This document shows, piece by piece, positions 54,736 through 64,000 of a DNA stretch of 64,000 bases. The stretch covers positions 264,079-328,078 of the forward strand of contig CAJNDS010002436.1 in NCBI GenBank assembly GCA_905221605.1, read 5' to 3'. The notes under the pieces were generated by a model, which did no database searches, had not been told where the DNA came from, and saw only the letters and a list, made by a program, of their open reading frames with translations. Both the position numbers and the translations under genes were made by a program. Source of the DNA: Symbiodinium natans. Taxonomy: Eukaryota; Sar; Dinophyceae; Suessiales; Symbiodiniaceae. The number at the start of each line of letters is the position of its first letter. The first letter of the stretch is position 1.

Positions 54736-55241
54736 TCGTGTGGTTTGTTGAATCAGCCCCACATTCGCGGCAAAGCAGGTCCAATCGGTTAAAAGGCAGG
54801 AGGTTGACATGTGCATCAGGAGGTTGACATGTGCATCAGTCGCCTGCTTAGAGAGGTGAAGCCCAGCGTCAATCCAAGACATTTCTATTATGATTCAGCA
54901 TGGCGGTTCTCTGTGCAACGCCGGTGTTGTGACTTCCTGAGCATCTTGGCAACAACACGACTCGCAACGAGGGCTACTCGGATGTGATTTCAGGACGCAT
55001 GTTCGACGTTAAGCCAACCCCCCGCATTCGAACTAGCTATGAAATATCCAATCGTCTGCATGCACCTGAGTTGTCTTCGAGTTCAGGCCTGAGCCCCACA
55101 TACTTTTGCACGAAAGGCGAGCTAAAACTAGTCGTCTCTTATTGCTACTGCCTGCTGCCTCCGCTCAAGCACCGCGCCAACCATTACTGTGAGGATTGGC
55201 TTTGGGACCCTGTGAGGACTTCCAGGCTTCACGCTGCGCAG
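54736..55241. other. Mostly unassigned, one Cys-rich open stretch
   Basis: A short direct repeat AGGAGGTTGACATGTGCATCAG occurs twice at 54798-54840. At 55088-55213 a + frame reads ELKLVVSYCYCLLPPLKHRA then NHYCEDWLWDP up to a GTGAGG donor, but it cannot be joined in phase to the next exon. Confidence 0.3.
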
Positions 55242-55355
55242 CACTGGGAAGAAAGAAAACGAGTTCGTGCACGTTGGATCAGAGGTGTACATCACGAAGC
55301 TGCTTTGGGGGTTTTCGGCTCTCAAATATGAAAGTCCGGACGCCGGCTTTTGTAG
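55242..55355 (+). CDS. Exon of an unidentified globular protein
   Basis: It follows CTGCGCAG and reads TGKKENEFVHVGSEVYITKL, then LWGFSALKYESPDAGFC. The alternation of hydrophobic and polar residues suggests beta structure. The 3' border is probably the GC donor after TGTAG. Third positions are GC-rich in the first half. Confidence 0.37.
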
Positions 55356-55524
55356 GCCTGCCAAACCCTGTAAACGCAGTACGGGAATGCAGAGCTCTCC
55401 GATGAGGGCAAGAGGCACCATAAGGCACCGTTTTTGTAGCAAACTGGGAGAACATGGGAGAACATGGGAGAACATGAGCGAACGGATCTCAGGACCAGCA
55501 ACACCTTGGTGGGATGCCAGAGTT

Positions 55525-55745
55525 CACACTTGAGGAAGTGCTTGCTGTTCTGATTCGCCTCCTTTCCCCCTTCCAAATTGAGCGCAGCAAGTTTCGCTGC
55601 ATGTCTGCCTCACATTGCTCAGGCACCATGGGGGATGATGTGGACGTGGGTGGCAAGATCCTTGGCATGCCTGTTTGGCTTAGACTCGGCACCATGTCCG
55701 AAGAGAGACGACGTAGTGGCGCGCTGAAAGCATGTGCGCTTCCTG
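55525..55745 (+). CDS. Exon candidate
   Basis: It reads PEFTLEEVLAVLIRLLSPFQ, then HCSGTMGDDVDVGGKILGMP and LRLGTMSEERRRSGALK. Open for 115 codons in total. Both borders are uncertain. The acidic DDVD loop is notable, but no domain is recognised. Confidence 0.3.
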
Positions 55746-55864
55746 TCTGGCTCATTCGCCAGTTGTGTCGCAGCACATTGGATGCACACGCACACACACA
55801 AGGAAAAGTGAAGGGTCATGTCATGTTATGTTCAGGTTGGATACGGGGAGTCCAGATTTGAACG

Positions 55865-56104
55865 GTGGCCTATGCTGTCGGCTGTTGGCCGATTGAGGGT
55901 GCAGGTTGCTGCAACATGTTCATGGAAGAGGGTGCCGGTCGCGCTGGTCGCCGCGCACATTGGCGGGACCTCCGTTGCCCAGCCCGCAGGCACATGCAGG
56001 GCACGCACAAACTTCACATTCCCGACTGCTTGTGTCGAAGCTGTGTGCACTTGGGATTTGAAATTCAGCATTGTGCCTTTGTCACATGGAGTACCGTTTC
56101 ATAA
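55865..56104 (+). CDS. Cys/His-rich open frame
   Basis: It reads PIEGAGCCNMFMEEGAGRAG, RRAHWRDLRCPARRHMQGTH then PDCLCRSCVHLGFEIQHC to TAA. The spacing of Cys and His (CPARRH, CLCRSC, HC) suggests metal binding and is similar in style to the exons at 9679-10374, without a clear common motif. Confidence 0.3.
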   Translation: MAYAVGCWPIEGAGCCNMFMEEGAGRAGRRAHWRDLRCPARRHMQGTHKLHIPDCLCRSCVHLGFEIQHCAFVTWSTVS

Positions 56105-56410
56105 AGCGCCTGCAAAGGCGGTCTTGTGCCTTTTCATGTTGTGCCGGAACATGCCTCCCAAGTACCATGGACCCGTGCCCGTGCCCCAAGGGTTGTTAGC
56201 AAATATTGGCATTGGCGATGGTTCGCATCGCACGTGGGGATGAGCAAACAGTAGGACTTCGCATGCGTCTCTCCATCCAAACATCCGTCCTGATTGTGCA
56301 GAGGTCTCTACAATGTAAGCTGTCAGATCTGCGGAGTCCTTGAACTTCAACCTTTTCAACCTTCTGGCACATCTCTGCCGGTTCAACATGTTCTGTGCGG
56401 CTTCGTGTAG

Positions 56411-57632
56411 GACAGCACCAGCTCAGGATCGACAGCCTGCGCGAGTTGGGCATCTGGCCAAAGATTGCCGAAGGTGACATCCACTTGGCCACTTGCTATG
56501 CTTGTCCAGAGAGGTTTTGGTTGGGCCATTTGAATGGGTCGATGAGTCACGGTGGCAGGTGCGTGCAACATACAAGCTCAGACAGGTTCAGAAGCGTGTG
56601 CAACTTTCTCGCGAAGAACTCCCAGCCTTGTGCAGTACACAAACATCAACAGCTGTACATAGATGTATGCAAGTATCTACAACTACTGGTCGAATTGAAG
56701 ACAGTAGCTGGGGATTCACAGAGCTATTTTTCGATTCATTTAAGTTATCGATCTTGTCTTTGGGTCGCATCTGGCCGCATGGTAGTGTTGCCACGCTTTG
56801 CCTTCAACAACAGTTGCCGGAAAGCCGCACGCATTGTTCCGTCCTTTGCCATAGCTGGAAGGCTCTGTCTTTGCACCTTCCCAAATCTCTTGTTTTCCGG
56901 GTACGTTTGTTCTGGCATGGAGGGTTGGGACTGAGTGACTGCTTGCTTCGGCTTTCCTGAGAATTCGTGACCCAGGTGACGCGGAGAGATGTGCTGGAGC
57001 TGTTCCGTGTCCTGGATGATCGTCGAAAAGGAACCATCCAAACAACAGTCGCTTGTCAGTTTTCAGCCTGAAAGGAGTGGATTGGAGTGGTGCACCCATG
57101 TGCAACGTGTAAATTTGTGTGGTACGTGCGGTGCCCATGTGCGCCCTCCGGTGTGCCCTCAGCCTACAGATGGCAACAGGGCGATGCCGCTGGACTTGTG
57201 AGCACGACATGATACTCACTATTGTTCCCCGTGAGCATCAGGACTTGATGACTCTGCAGGCCGTGGACGTGGTAAAGCTGACCGAGTCCGAGCTGAAGGC
57301 GCAGATTGCAGCGACATGCAGCGATGCTCTTCCTCACTCTGTTGTCATCCCATGAGATGCTGATGTTGCAGAAAGGATTGGAAGATGTACCGCTGAAACC
57401 TCGTCCTTTCGGCCAGGCTTTGGCCAAGGATGCAGACCGCGATGGCAATGGCTATTGTACAGTAACTCGGCTCAGAATCTCCTCTCATCAGTTTTTCGCG
57501 ATCTCTACACCGGAACTCCATCCCCTGGTCGGAATGGGAACGGTGAAGCATGTCATCAGAATGTGCTACCTTTTGGGTGCGACACATTCGCTGCCTCTGT
57601 TCCGTTCCTTGTCCTATTGGATCTCTTCATAA
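56411..57632 (+). CDS. Six-exon segment of an EF-hand-like protein
   Basis: Exons 56411-56473 (LRIDSLRELGIWPKIAE, donor GTGACA), 56512-56900 (PFEWVDESRWQVRATYKLRQ, donor GTACGT), 56976-57058 (VTRRDVLELFRVLDDRRKGT then IQ), 57260-57340 (AVDVVKLTESELKAQIAATC), 57372-57461 (PRPFGQALAKDADRDGNGYC) and 57492-57632 (terminal). Phases agree except 57058/57260. Two places look like EF-hand calcium loops: LDDRRKGTI in 56976-57058, and DRDGNGYC in 57372-57461 (D, D, N, G in place, though the final acidic residue is not seen). Introns of 38, 31 and 30 bases are implied. Possibly a calcium-sensor or regulatory subunit. Confidence 0.45.
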
Positions 57633-58093
57633 ATTCCGTCTTTGTTTTTGAAAGCGCCGAGTGCTTGAAATCCCTTGAAAACAGAGGGAACAAAAACCTG
57701 GACTCGGAGTTGGAGATGACGGAAGACGCATGCAGACTCATGAATCTTGTTCCAGCTCCCAGCGGCAAGGCTGAAAGGACACCATAGCCCGCTACGGATT
57801 CGAATCGCAACGAACAAGCCCTGTGAAAGGTCGCTTTGGATCTTTTTGGTATCGCTTCTTCAGTCTTGTTCGGCCTGATTTGCTCGAACTTTGTGAGTGA
57901 ACCTCTCAGTGGTGACACACCTATGAAATCCATGACTGCTTGTAGTACCTCTCGGTCGTGTTTTGTTATTGAGACATCGCAGCTGAGAGATGAAGCTGCA
58001 CTGTTGTGACCGCCTGCTTCTCCACCGAGGCCATCGCCAGTTCTTTTTTACCCCCTCTTGCCTTGCCTTTAACAACCCTCCTGGGCTGCACAG

Positions 58094-58225
58094 ACATTGC
58101 GGCCGTCAGGGCCTTCGAGATTGCCGCGGGGATTTTATTGTGACGCACGCTTTTCGCTGTATTCCAACATTTGCCCTGTGTACAGGGATCCACTTTCCCG
58201 GCATTTTAGGCAGTTGTACAAGTAG
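58094..58225 (+). CDS. Two last exons of a gene
   Basis: 58094-58139 follows a pyrimidine-rich acceptor ending GCTGCACAG and reads IAAVRAFEIAAGIL. 58186-58225 follows TGTGTACAG, joins in phase and reads DPLSRHFRQLYK with TAG. The 46-base intron has donor GTGACG. A second reading of the last exon stays open to a consensus donor GTGAGT at 58231, so this may not be the gene end. Confidence 0.38.
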   Translation, partial: TLRPSGPSRLPRGFYCDARFSLYSNICPVYRDPLSRHFRQLYK

Positions 58226-58277
58226 AAGAAGGTGAGTCATCCTCCAGACTGCACCGTGCAATCTCTCTGCCCCACAG

Positions 58278-58581
58278 GGGTCCACACGTGCAGTTCGGAC
58301 AAACCATCGCAGGTCGGTTGCCAATGTTGCCATCCCTGCAACTGAGTCGATACAGGGAGTTCGGCTCATGAATTTGGTCACACGAGTTCGATCAGGGATC
58401 TCGGAGTGGAATCCGGTGGTCGTCGTTGGGAAACTCTTGCAAAGAGTCACCTGGCGAGGCGTTTCTTCCAAGCCTTTTGTTGCCTCGTAAGATTGTCGGT
58501 GGAGGACCAGGGAGTGCATCTAAAGCAGCGGGAAGGGAGACAGGATGAACACGTTGCAGACGCTACGAATGTAAACTCAGG
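58278..58581 (+). CDS. Exon(s) of an unidentified protein
   Basis: 58278-58490 follows CTCTCTGCCCCACAG and reads SVANVAIPATESIQGVRLMN then WNPVVVVGKLLQRVTWRGVS to TAA. A second, shifted frame reads VEDQGVHLKQREGRQDEHVA up to donor GTGAGG at 58582. Only one can be right for the overlap. The first has the better acceptor and the second the better donor. Confidence 0.4.
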
Positions 58582-58780
58582 TGAGGGGAGTCGTAAGCTG
58601 TATGTTGACCCTTCTGGCACGAAGATATGCTGTGGAAGTAGCAGGAACAGCACAAACCTTGTGAATCCAGCCGAAACACCTATTCCTTCAGGAAGTGTGG
58701 TGAGGAGACTCTGTTTGGAGGGGGTGCTTTGCGAACAGAAGAAGTAGTAATGAACACCACTTGCACAACTTGCGCAACAG

Positions 58781-59049
58781 CCGCCGACTCCCCAAGCGGC
58801 TGTATATCACCTTGAGCAAGATCTGAGGCAGAGGACCTGTACGTTGCCATCACACAAGGCCGGGATCTGGCACAAGGTGTCGGTGGACGTCTCACATCAA
58901 CAAGCTCCATGAGGAGCCATCAAGCCAGTGGAGCACAGCGCTTGCACTCAAAAAGGTGCAAGATTCATGAAAGTTTGCTGCGTGCCAGGCCTCATAGCCT
59001 TTAATGTGGTCAAGGAAGGCTTGCGCAAGAAGGAGGCGGGAGGGGCCAT
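58781..59049 (+). CDS. Two exon candidates, hydrophilic
   Basis: 58781-58876 follows TGCGCAACAG and reads AAVYHLEQDLRQRTCTLPSH then KAGIWHK, donor GTGTCG. 58989-59049 follows CGTGCCAG and reads LIAFNVVKEGLRKKEAGGA, donor GTGAGG. The phases do not meet directly. Both have GC-rich third positions. A + frame at 59004-59303 (AFKKATDPQPRLNISKFTWT) may be the next exon. Confidence 0.38.
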
Positions 59050-59303
59050 GTGAGGCAATACCGAGCTTGCGCCAGGTCAGTGCTTTCAAAAAGGCCACTG
59101 ACCCGCAACCCAGACTCAACATCTCAAAATTCACATGGACCTGGGCCGAGAGTTGGTATGGATCGGATGTGGCATGGATCGGTCCAGGAATTGTCTGTCA
59201 GTTGACCATTTGGAGTTTCCGAATTAACAGGGTCGTAACAGAGTTTGTTCGGGAACGTTCGGAGTTCCATGGTTCGCTCGGACGAACTTTGACGAAGTCT
59301 TAG

Positions 59304-59662
59304 AAGGCCTGCTGACAACAAGACTCCAGACCTTGAATGCGATGTGCAGATAGAGATCAAGTCACATCAGCTGGATCGAGAGAAGCTGCTGGAATGGCAC
59401 CTAGGCTCGCAAGGATTTCTTGGTCCAAGCACCTGTGCTGGATGTTACCATGGAAACGCATATCTTGTTGAAGGGCCCGTTCGTAGAGATCCTACAAGCG
59501 TCCGAGGATGAAACTTGAGTACGAGACGAGCACAGCACTGTGACTCGGCTATACTTGCAGGCCGACTGTTCGAGTTTCAATGTTCGCAGATCCTCTGCAC
59601 AGGTGGTCCCTGCCGATGACAATCGGCTCTTTCATCGCCTTCTCCTGGGCAGCATGGCTTGA
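59304..59662 (+). CDS. Two exon candidates, second terminal
   Basis: 59304-59422 follows AAGTCTTAG and reads NKTPDLECDVQIEIKSHQLD then REKLLEWHLGSQGFL. 59561-59662 follows ATACTTGCAG and reads NVRRSSAQVVPADDNRLFHR then LLLGSMA with TGA. The first is acidic and helical. No family is recognised. Confidence 0.38.
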
Positions 59663-59992
59663 GAATCCTTTGCACCGTTGTGCGTTGCTGAGGCGAGGGG
59701 AGGAGCTTCGACTCTTACAGTGAAAGGGTGCCAGCCTAGTGCCAGGCTAGTGCAAGGTTCGGTTGCATTTTAAGAAGTTTGGGCAATTAGGCTGAGCCTT
59801 TGGCCTTCACAGGTTGCTACAACGCACATCGACCTCTTTCACAGTTGGCATGTGCACAATGCTTTGCTGGCCCTTTGTCCGCACAAGAGAGACCGCTGAC
59901 GTCCGCTCACTCGCCCTGAGCCTCACATAGCTTGCCATAAGTTTACCTTTCCGAGCAGTCGATCCGACCTTTTTCCCTTTGGTCTTCTGCAG

Positions 59993-60282
59993 GAGCGCTT
60001 CCCGACACTGGCGGTGATCATAAAGAGAAAGTACGTCGACGCCCCGTGTCTTGCAGGATGTGATAGGTTGTGTCTACATACCTATACGACTTTTTGTGCT
60101 AGACAAAGCTGGGCCCCGCCGCAGCCTGACATCAGATTCAGGCTGGCAAGTGTTGCTCGGAGTGTTTGGGAGTTGAACGCTTTGAAGAGGGATTTTCGTC
60201 GGGTGCGAAGCACTGGCGACAACCTGTCTTGTTTCATAGCTGCAGACAACCAGTACTCGGTGGCTCTCGCATTTTGTAGGAC
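59993..60282 (+). CDS. Two exons joined in phase, unidentified
   Basis: 59993-60030 follows TTTTTCCCTTTGGTCTTCTGCAG and reads ERFPTLAVIIKR, with donor GTACGT. 60136-60282 follows GACATCAG and reads FRLASVARSVWELNALKRDF, RRVRSTGDNLSCFIAADNQY then SVALAFC. Splice signals are among the best in the window. The intron is 105 bases. It could be a regulatory or cyclic-nucleotide-type domain, but no motif proves it. Confidence 0.45.
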
Positions 60283-60572
60283 GTGTGCTACACATGGACC
60301 TTGTCAAAGTTAGACGTCAGCACATCGTGAGCATGAGGGTGGTGCCCGAAACCACGAAACCAGGAACAGAAAGCAAGGCCTTAAGCTCCAAACCTTGCAA
60401 CCCGAGAATCCTGAGCCCCCCAAGCCCAGAAAAGGCGTGGGGAACCCTAAGGCTTCCTAAAGCACTGTAGATGAAAGTGAAGCCGGGCCACGTGAGCAGA
60501 AGCAAAAAGGAGGGTTTCAATTGTGTCCCCCACCCTCACCACCCTATGGTCTGAACAGCATGTTTTGAGAAG

Positions 60573-60915
60573 CTGAAGCTGCCGAAAGTTCACACGGCCG
60601 AGATACCGACTCTCAACCAGTGGACTCGGCGACTGAGCTGCCCTTGGGAGTGCTGGGAGGTCCTGCCATGTCGGCACGAAACATCGGGCTCAGCTGGCAT
60701 AGCTGGGCACCAGCGCCTGTTCTGGACGGAAGCAGTCTTCAGATTCCGAGTTCAGTCAGTCCGGTGCCAAGCTACAGGCAGCATTTTCTCCCAACGGTTT
60801 TTCGTCAAGATGCTTGGCTTTTCCATTGATTGGCCTACTTCACTTTCTGTTGCAGTGTGTCAACAGAGCAGCTTGGGTACTTGAGAACTGCTGGGTGCTG
60901 CTTTGCAGTCTCTAG
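60573..60915 (+). CDS. Two exons, second terminal
   Basis: 60573-60659 reads LKLPKVHTAEIPTLNQWTRR then LSCPWECWE. About 23 of 29 third positions are G or C. 60856-60915 follows CTTTCTGTTGCAG, joins in phase 0 and reads CVNRAAWVLENCWVLLCSL with TAG. Cys/Trp-rich C-terminus. Confidence 0.42.
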
Positions 60916-61371
60916 AGGCTAGAGCGGGCAGTTCGGGATTTTCCCTGCCAAGGATCCCATTTATGATCCTGTGCCTGGTCGATTAGCAGATCAGAGACTA
61001 AGCAGATCTTAGCATCCCGGCATCCCGCACACCCGGAGGCCTCAATAGGCAGCTGCATGCTGAGTCACCGTTCACAGCCCGAAGCCTCTGTTGCAGATTG
61101 GAAATCTTGTGACATGGGGCATGGGTCGTTTCTCCAGAAAGTCTTTTGCCGTGTTTTTAGCCCTGCTTTGGCTCTTACCTTGTGTTACCTTTTGAAAACT
61201 TTGTTTACCTTTTCTTAGGTACAAGCCTGGAATTTTCCGCCTGGCAGATCCCGGCGGGCCAAACCTAAAAAACGCTGACGGCTAAATGTACAGCAAAGTG
61301 ATGGCAGCCACGCTTTTTTTGTTTGACCTTTTCAGGATAACTTTCGTCTACCGTCTGCACTTTTTTTTTAG

Positions 61372-61702
61372 ATATTTCAGGATTAAAGACAATACCTGCA
61401 ATCCCATCTCACAAGGCCAGCCTGTAACCGAACTGACTACGCGACCATTGCCACACTTTACACACCTTCAAACCTTCGTTCTCGCTGAATGAGGAACCAG
61501 ATGATCACCGGAGTTCGATTTGCGAAAAGCTATTATGAGCCTTCACCTTGCCCAACCAATGAAGTTCTCAGTGTCTGAGCTGCAGGAGATTGCGATGCCG
61601 AAGCATGGATTGCGCAGCTTTGCGGTTCAAGGTTGTCTTGTTCGCCTTGAGGCAGAATCTTCAACTCACGGACCGGGGAGTGCTACTTTGCTGGCGAGTT
61701 GA
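61372..61702 (+). CDS. Exon candidates
   Basis: 61372-61492 follows a run of T ending TTTAG and reads YFRIKDNTCNPISQGQPVTE then RPLPHFTHLQTFVLAE and TGA. 61520-61702 is open (LAQPMKFSVSELQEIAMPKH then LRSFAVQGCLVRLEAESSTH). A second acceptor (ACCTTTTCAG at 61335) lies just upstream. Order and borders are uncertain. Confidence 0.33.
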
Positions 61703-61898
61703 AAACTGATTATATTGTCTTTCCGTTCCTCGGATGCCCTGGTTCTTAGGCTGGAGAGATTCTCTTGCAGCGCACGTTCGCAGGTTTGCTTGTCCCCTGA
61801 TACATGATCTTGCAAGTAGAGGTTGCTCACAGTTGCTTAGTCACTGGAAGGCTTGTGGGTGCGTGCGTGTATGGGAAGCCCCAAGCCGTGGTTAGCCC

Positions 61899-62273
61899 AT
61901 GCTAGTCTGTCGGTCGGCTTGCAGTCAAGTTTCTTGTTGCTTCTCCCTGAGGTATCAGCTTGAACAGAGCCTGCTTTTAGCCACGCTGCTGCACATCATG
62001 CGGAGCGCTCGAGCCCCACAATCGGCCCAGCAAGTCTTCAAATCTTTGTCGTTCCAAGGGTGCGAATTATTTTCTCTGCAGGGTGCATTGAAGCAAACAG
62101 TTTGTCTGAAGAGATTAGGAACGGCGCAGAATCCAAGAGACGAGACCCACCAAAGAGCGCCCAAATTGCCAAATCAGGAACAGTTCGAGACATTGGTGCG
62201 AATGCCCTGGCTGGATGAGGCAGTGCGGATGCTCGAGCTGCTTGGGCTTCCGTCAAAGCATGTCCATAGGTGA
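61899..62273 (+). CDS. Open frame, 124 codons, 3' part exon-like
   Basis: The last third reads LPNQEQFETLVRMPWLDEAV then RMLELLGLPSKHVHR before a donor-like GTGATA. An acceptor AACAG at 62181 would start the exon there. The first two-thirds is less convincing. Confidence 0.3.
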   Translation: MLVCRSACSQVSCCFSLRYQLEQSLLLATLLHIMRSARAPQSAQQVFKSLSFQGCELFSLQGALKQTVCLKRLGTAQNPRDETHQRAPKLPNQEQFETLVRMPWLDEAVRMLELLGLPSKHVHR

Positions 62274-62511
62274 TACCTTAACCTGTTGTGGTCTAGCTGT
62301 CATGTCTCCAGATCCTTGGCATGCTCATGTAGACCACGAACGACGACCCTTTCGGAGTTTCCGCGTGCCCATGACTTTCTCGCCTATGCGCCATGAGCTC
62401 TTGAGAGCCCGCAGACGTCGGATCCGAAAGGCCGCAGATAGCTTGGTTTTGGCATCGTGGCAAGCCCCAAATCAGCTTCGCCGCGCCTTCCGTGGCCCGT
62501 GACTCTAAAAT

Positions 62512-63372
62512 GTGCTCTCGCCTTCTTGTACGTCTCACGTACTTTGGAGGCTTGTGTCGCTCCCTGTTGCTTGTTTGCGTCTCGTGGTGTTTGTCGTTGC
62601 GTTGGGCCCTTTGGTTGGAGTGGTCTGGGGCTATTGGAGTGTGCTTGGAGTGCTCTTGAAGTGGTCTTACAGTACAGTAAGGGTCTATTTTTAGGATGCG
62701 AGAGCTGTACAGTGACTCCGAAGAGGGGCAAAATTTGCGCGATGATCCACAACAACGTATGCAACCAGACACCTTGCACGTCAGTTTAAAAATGACGTGC
62801 TGCCCCCCCCGGCCCCCCGGCTTTTTGGCCATGAGCCGCGCGCGACCAAGGTACCAGGTCTTTCTATACAATGCCAACGTCAACCTCTTCACACTCGAAA
62901 TCACCCAGTTTGAGTTCGAGTCAAACGGGCTGATGAAACACAGGCGGATAGATGCGTGCTGCTTGCCTGGGCTGACGCGGGTCCAGGCTCAAGATCTGTC
63001 AAATTCCATCTGAGCTGCCGTGAGAATGATCGCACCTGCGCAGCTAAACAGCTTGGTGGGTTTCTGCTGAGAACTTGAAGAGGAAAACAATCTTGTGCTG
63101 AGCTTGGGATCCTTACATGTAGCTGACGTCAACGCAGGCAGCACTACGAGAGTTTTTCGGCGGAGCCATACTTCTCTGCCACTTGCCTGCAATTTCCGGC
63201 CTAAATACTCTACCTGCTTTGGACCTTCCGATGGTTCAAGTAGTTTTAAATGTTCATTGTCACTGGGGGCCGCTTTTGCAGCTGCCCCGAAAAGCGTTCG
63301 TGTCTCCAATGTGCAGGTCACCAATCTCATCCCGGATGTCCTCTTCATCTTGTTGACGCTCAGGCTGGTCTG
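62512..63372 (+). CDS. Second polycystin-like channel gene, 5' part
   Basis: Exons 62512-62676 (hydrophobic, VFVVALGPLVGVVWGYWSVL, a first membrane helix, donor GTAAGG), 62695-62783 (RELYSDSEEGQNLRDDPQQR), about 62832-62955 (RYQVFLYNANVNLFTLEITQ then FEFESNG) and 63317-63371 (VTNLIPDVLFILLTLRLV). V-F-x-Y-N-A-N-x-N-L-F...F-E-F-x-x-x-G is the signature near the end of the polycystin extracellular domain, and the last exon matches S2 (compare LVLPDLMFLALCF in the gene at 34183). The order is right for the family: helix, extracellular domain end, S2. S3-S6 should lie beyond base 64000. Borders of the third exon are approximate. Confidence 0.6.
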
Positions 63373-63379
63373 TCAAAGA

Positions 63380-63510
63380 ATGTCAAAGGGAAGGGGCCGA
63401 AAATCAGCCACAGGCCACAGCTTTTAATGAGTCCCGTCATGTGCAATTTTTTCGTGCATCAAAACAAACACTTTTCAGCTCCCAGTGCGCAAAATCTCGC
63501 AGAAACTCTC
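63380..63510. other. Probable intron of the second polycystin-like gene
   Basis: No exon-like sequence is seen. Open frames on both strands (for example - 62989-63348, + 63095-63427) overlap the exon at 63317 and are treated as shadows. Confidence 0.3.
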
Positions 63511-63511
63511 T

Positions 63512-63655
63512 CTCGCTCTCTCTGCCTCTCCCTCCCCTCCCTCCCTCCCTCCCTCCCTCCCTCCCTCCCTCCCTCCCTCTCTCTCTATCTTTTCTGTCTT
63601 TGTTTGTTTCCTTCTTTCCTTCTTTCCTTCTTTCTTTCTTGCTTTCTTGCTCTTA
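63512..63655. repeat. CTCT / (CCCT)n / (TTTC)n pyrimidine array
   Basis: CTCTCTCTCGCTCTCTC, then about ten CCCT units, then CTCTCT and TTTCCTTCTTTC units. Another intron-type polypyrimidine tract. Confidence 0.95.
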
Positions 63656-64000
63656 GAGTTTTGGCGCAGTCCGGGAGTTCTCACGAGTTTGCATCCAAAG
63701 TCTTTTTGTGGATTTTTTGGGACTGTTTGGGCTCCTGCGACTGCTTTGATCAAATTGCAATAGGGTGTTCGGGTTGTCATACGTGCGTGCACACTCTTTC
63801 CGTGGTTTGGGCTTACTTGCACTTTGGATTCCGCGGGCTTCCGTTTTTGCCGCATTGGCAAGGTCGCCTTCATTCCGTTCAGTGCCTTAAGCATGTTCAA
63901 CAGGTTGACAAGGGATGGCTGTCTAATTGTCTAAGTGATTTGCAAATTTGCAACTCTGCAAAAATCTGGCATCCGACAGGGTCGCCTACACCAACGTCAA
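63656..64000. other. Right end of window, nothing assigned
   Basis: No recognisable exon. Open frames are short or run out of the repeat. A reverse frame covers 63475-63900 but is mostly repeat translation. Confidence 0.3.

Noticed and set aside
57790-57810. GATTCGAATCC-like T-arm, looked at as a tRNA gene
   Set aside because: Flanking bases do not form a T-stem and no acceptor or anticodon stem could be built. Similar checks at 26965 and 18932 also failed.

Overview
The sequence reads as nuclear DNA of a dinoflagellate, with a Symbiodiniaceae- or Prorocentrum-like genome the best guess. Evidence: about 50% G+C, no bacterial gene layout, no long continuous genes outside simple repeats, many short exon-like islands with GT..AG (sometimes GC..AG) borders, huge micro- and minisatellites, interstitial CCCTAAA telomere repeats, a decayed LTR-retrotransposon Gag, and one 12-base match to the 3' part of the dinoflagellate spliced leader. 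The species cannot be named from this. || All gene models are hand-read spliced models. They rest on open frames between plausible splice sites, agreement of codon phase across junctions, amino-acid make-up and, in a few cases, recognisable protein families. Where a family is recognised (polycystin channel, retroviral-type Gag, C2 domain, EF-hand) confidence is higher. The rest are unidentified and should be read as exon candidates, not finished genes. || Layout. 0-3.2 kb: open frames of doubtful status, a 110-bp tandem repeat and a reverse-strand Gag relic. 3.2-8.0 kb: purine tracts, a telomere-like block and reverse-strand exons, one C2-like. About 8.0-8.9 kb: the strand switches. 8.9-13.15 kb: forward-strand multi-exon gene(s) ending in a coiled coil. 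14.2-28.6 kb: a run of forward-strand exon clusters, broken by polypyrimidine, GA, AT-rich and CAT repeats. 29.4-30.3 kb: a dispersed repeat and two reverse-strand exons. 30.34 kb: spliced-leader relic. 31.6-40.8 kb: forward-strand polycystin/TRPP-type cation channel, whose S2 to S6 can be followed exon by exon, with further exons inside and behind it. 40.8-42.0 kb: poly-G, GAAA and AT-rich repeats. 42.8-47.4 kb: further forward exons. 47.7-49.8 kb: a very G-rich minisatellite block next to a folded inverted repeat. 50.7-52.3 kb: forward coiled-coil gene and a basic, possibly channel-like frame. 53.4-54.7 kb: a 1.3-kb trinucleotide array. 55.2-62.3 kb: forward exon clusters, one with EF-hand-like sequence. 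62.5-63.4 kb: part of a second polycystin-like gene running off the right end. || The one coherent functional theme is calcium signalling at membranes: two polycystin-type channels, EF-hand-like exons and a C2-like exon lie in one window. Nearly all supported exons from 8.9 kb onward are on the + strand, as expected of dinoflagellate unidirectional gene arrays. No tRNA, rRNA, CRISPR array or bacterial-type operon was seen.
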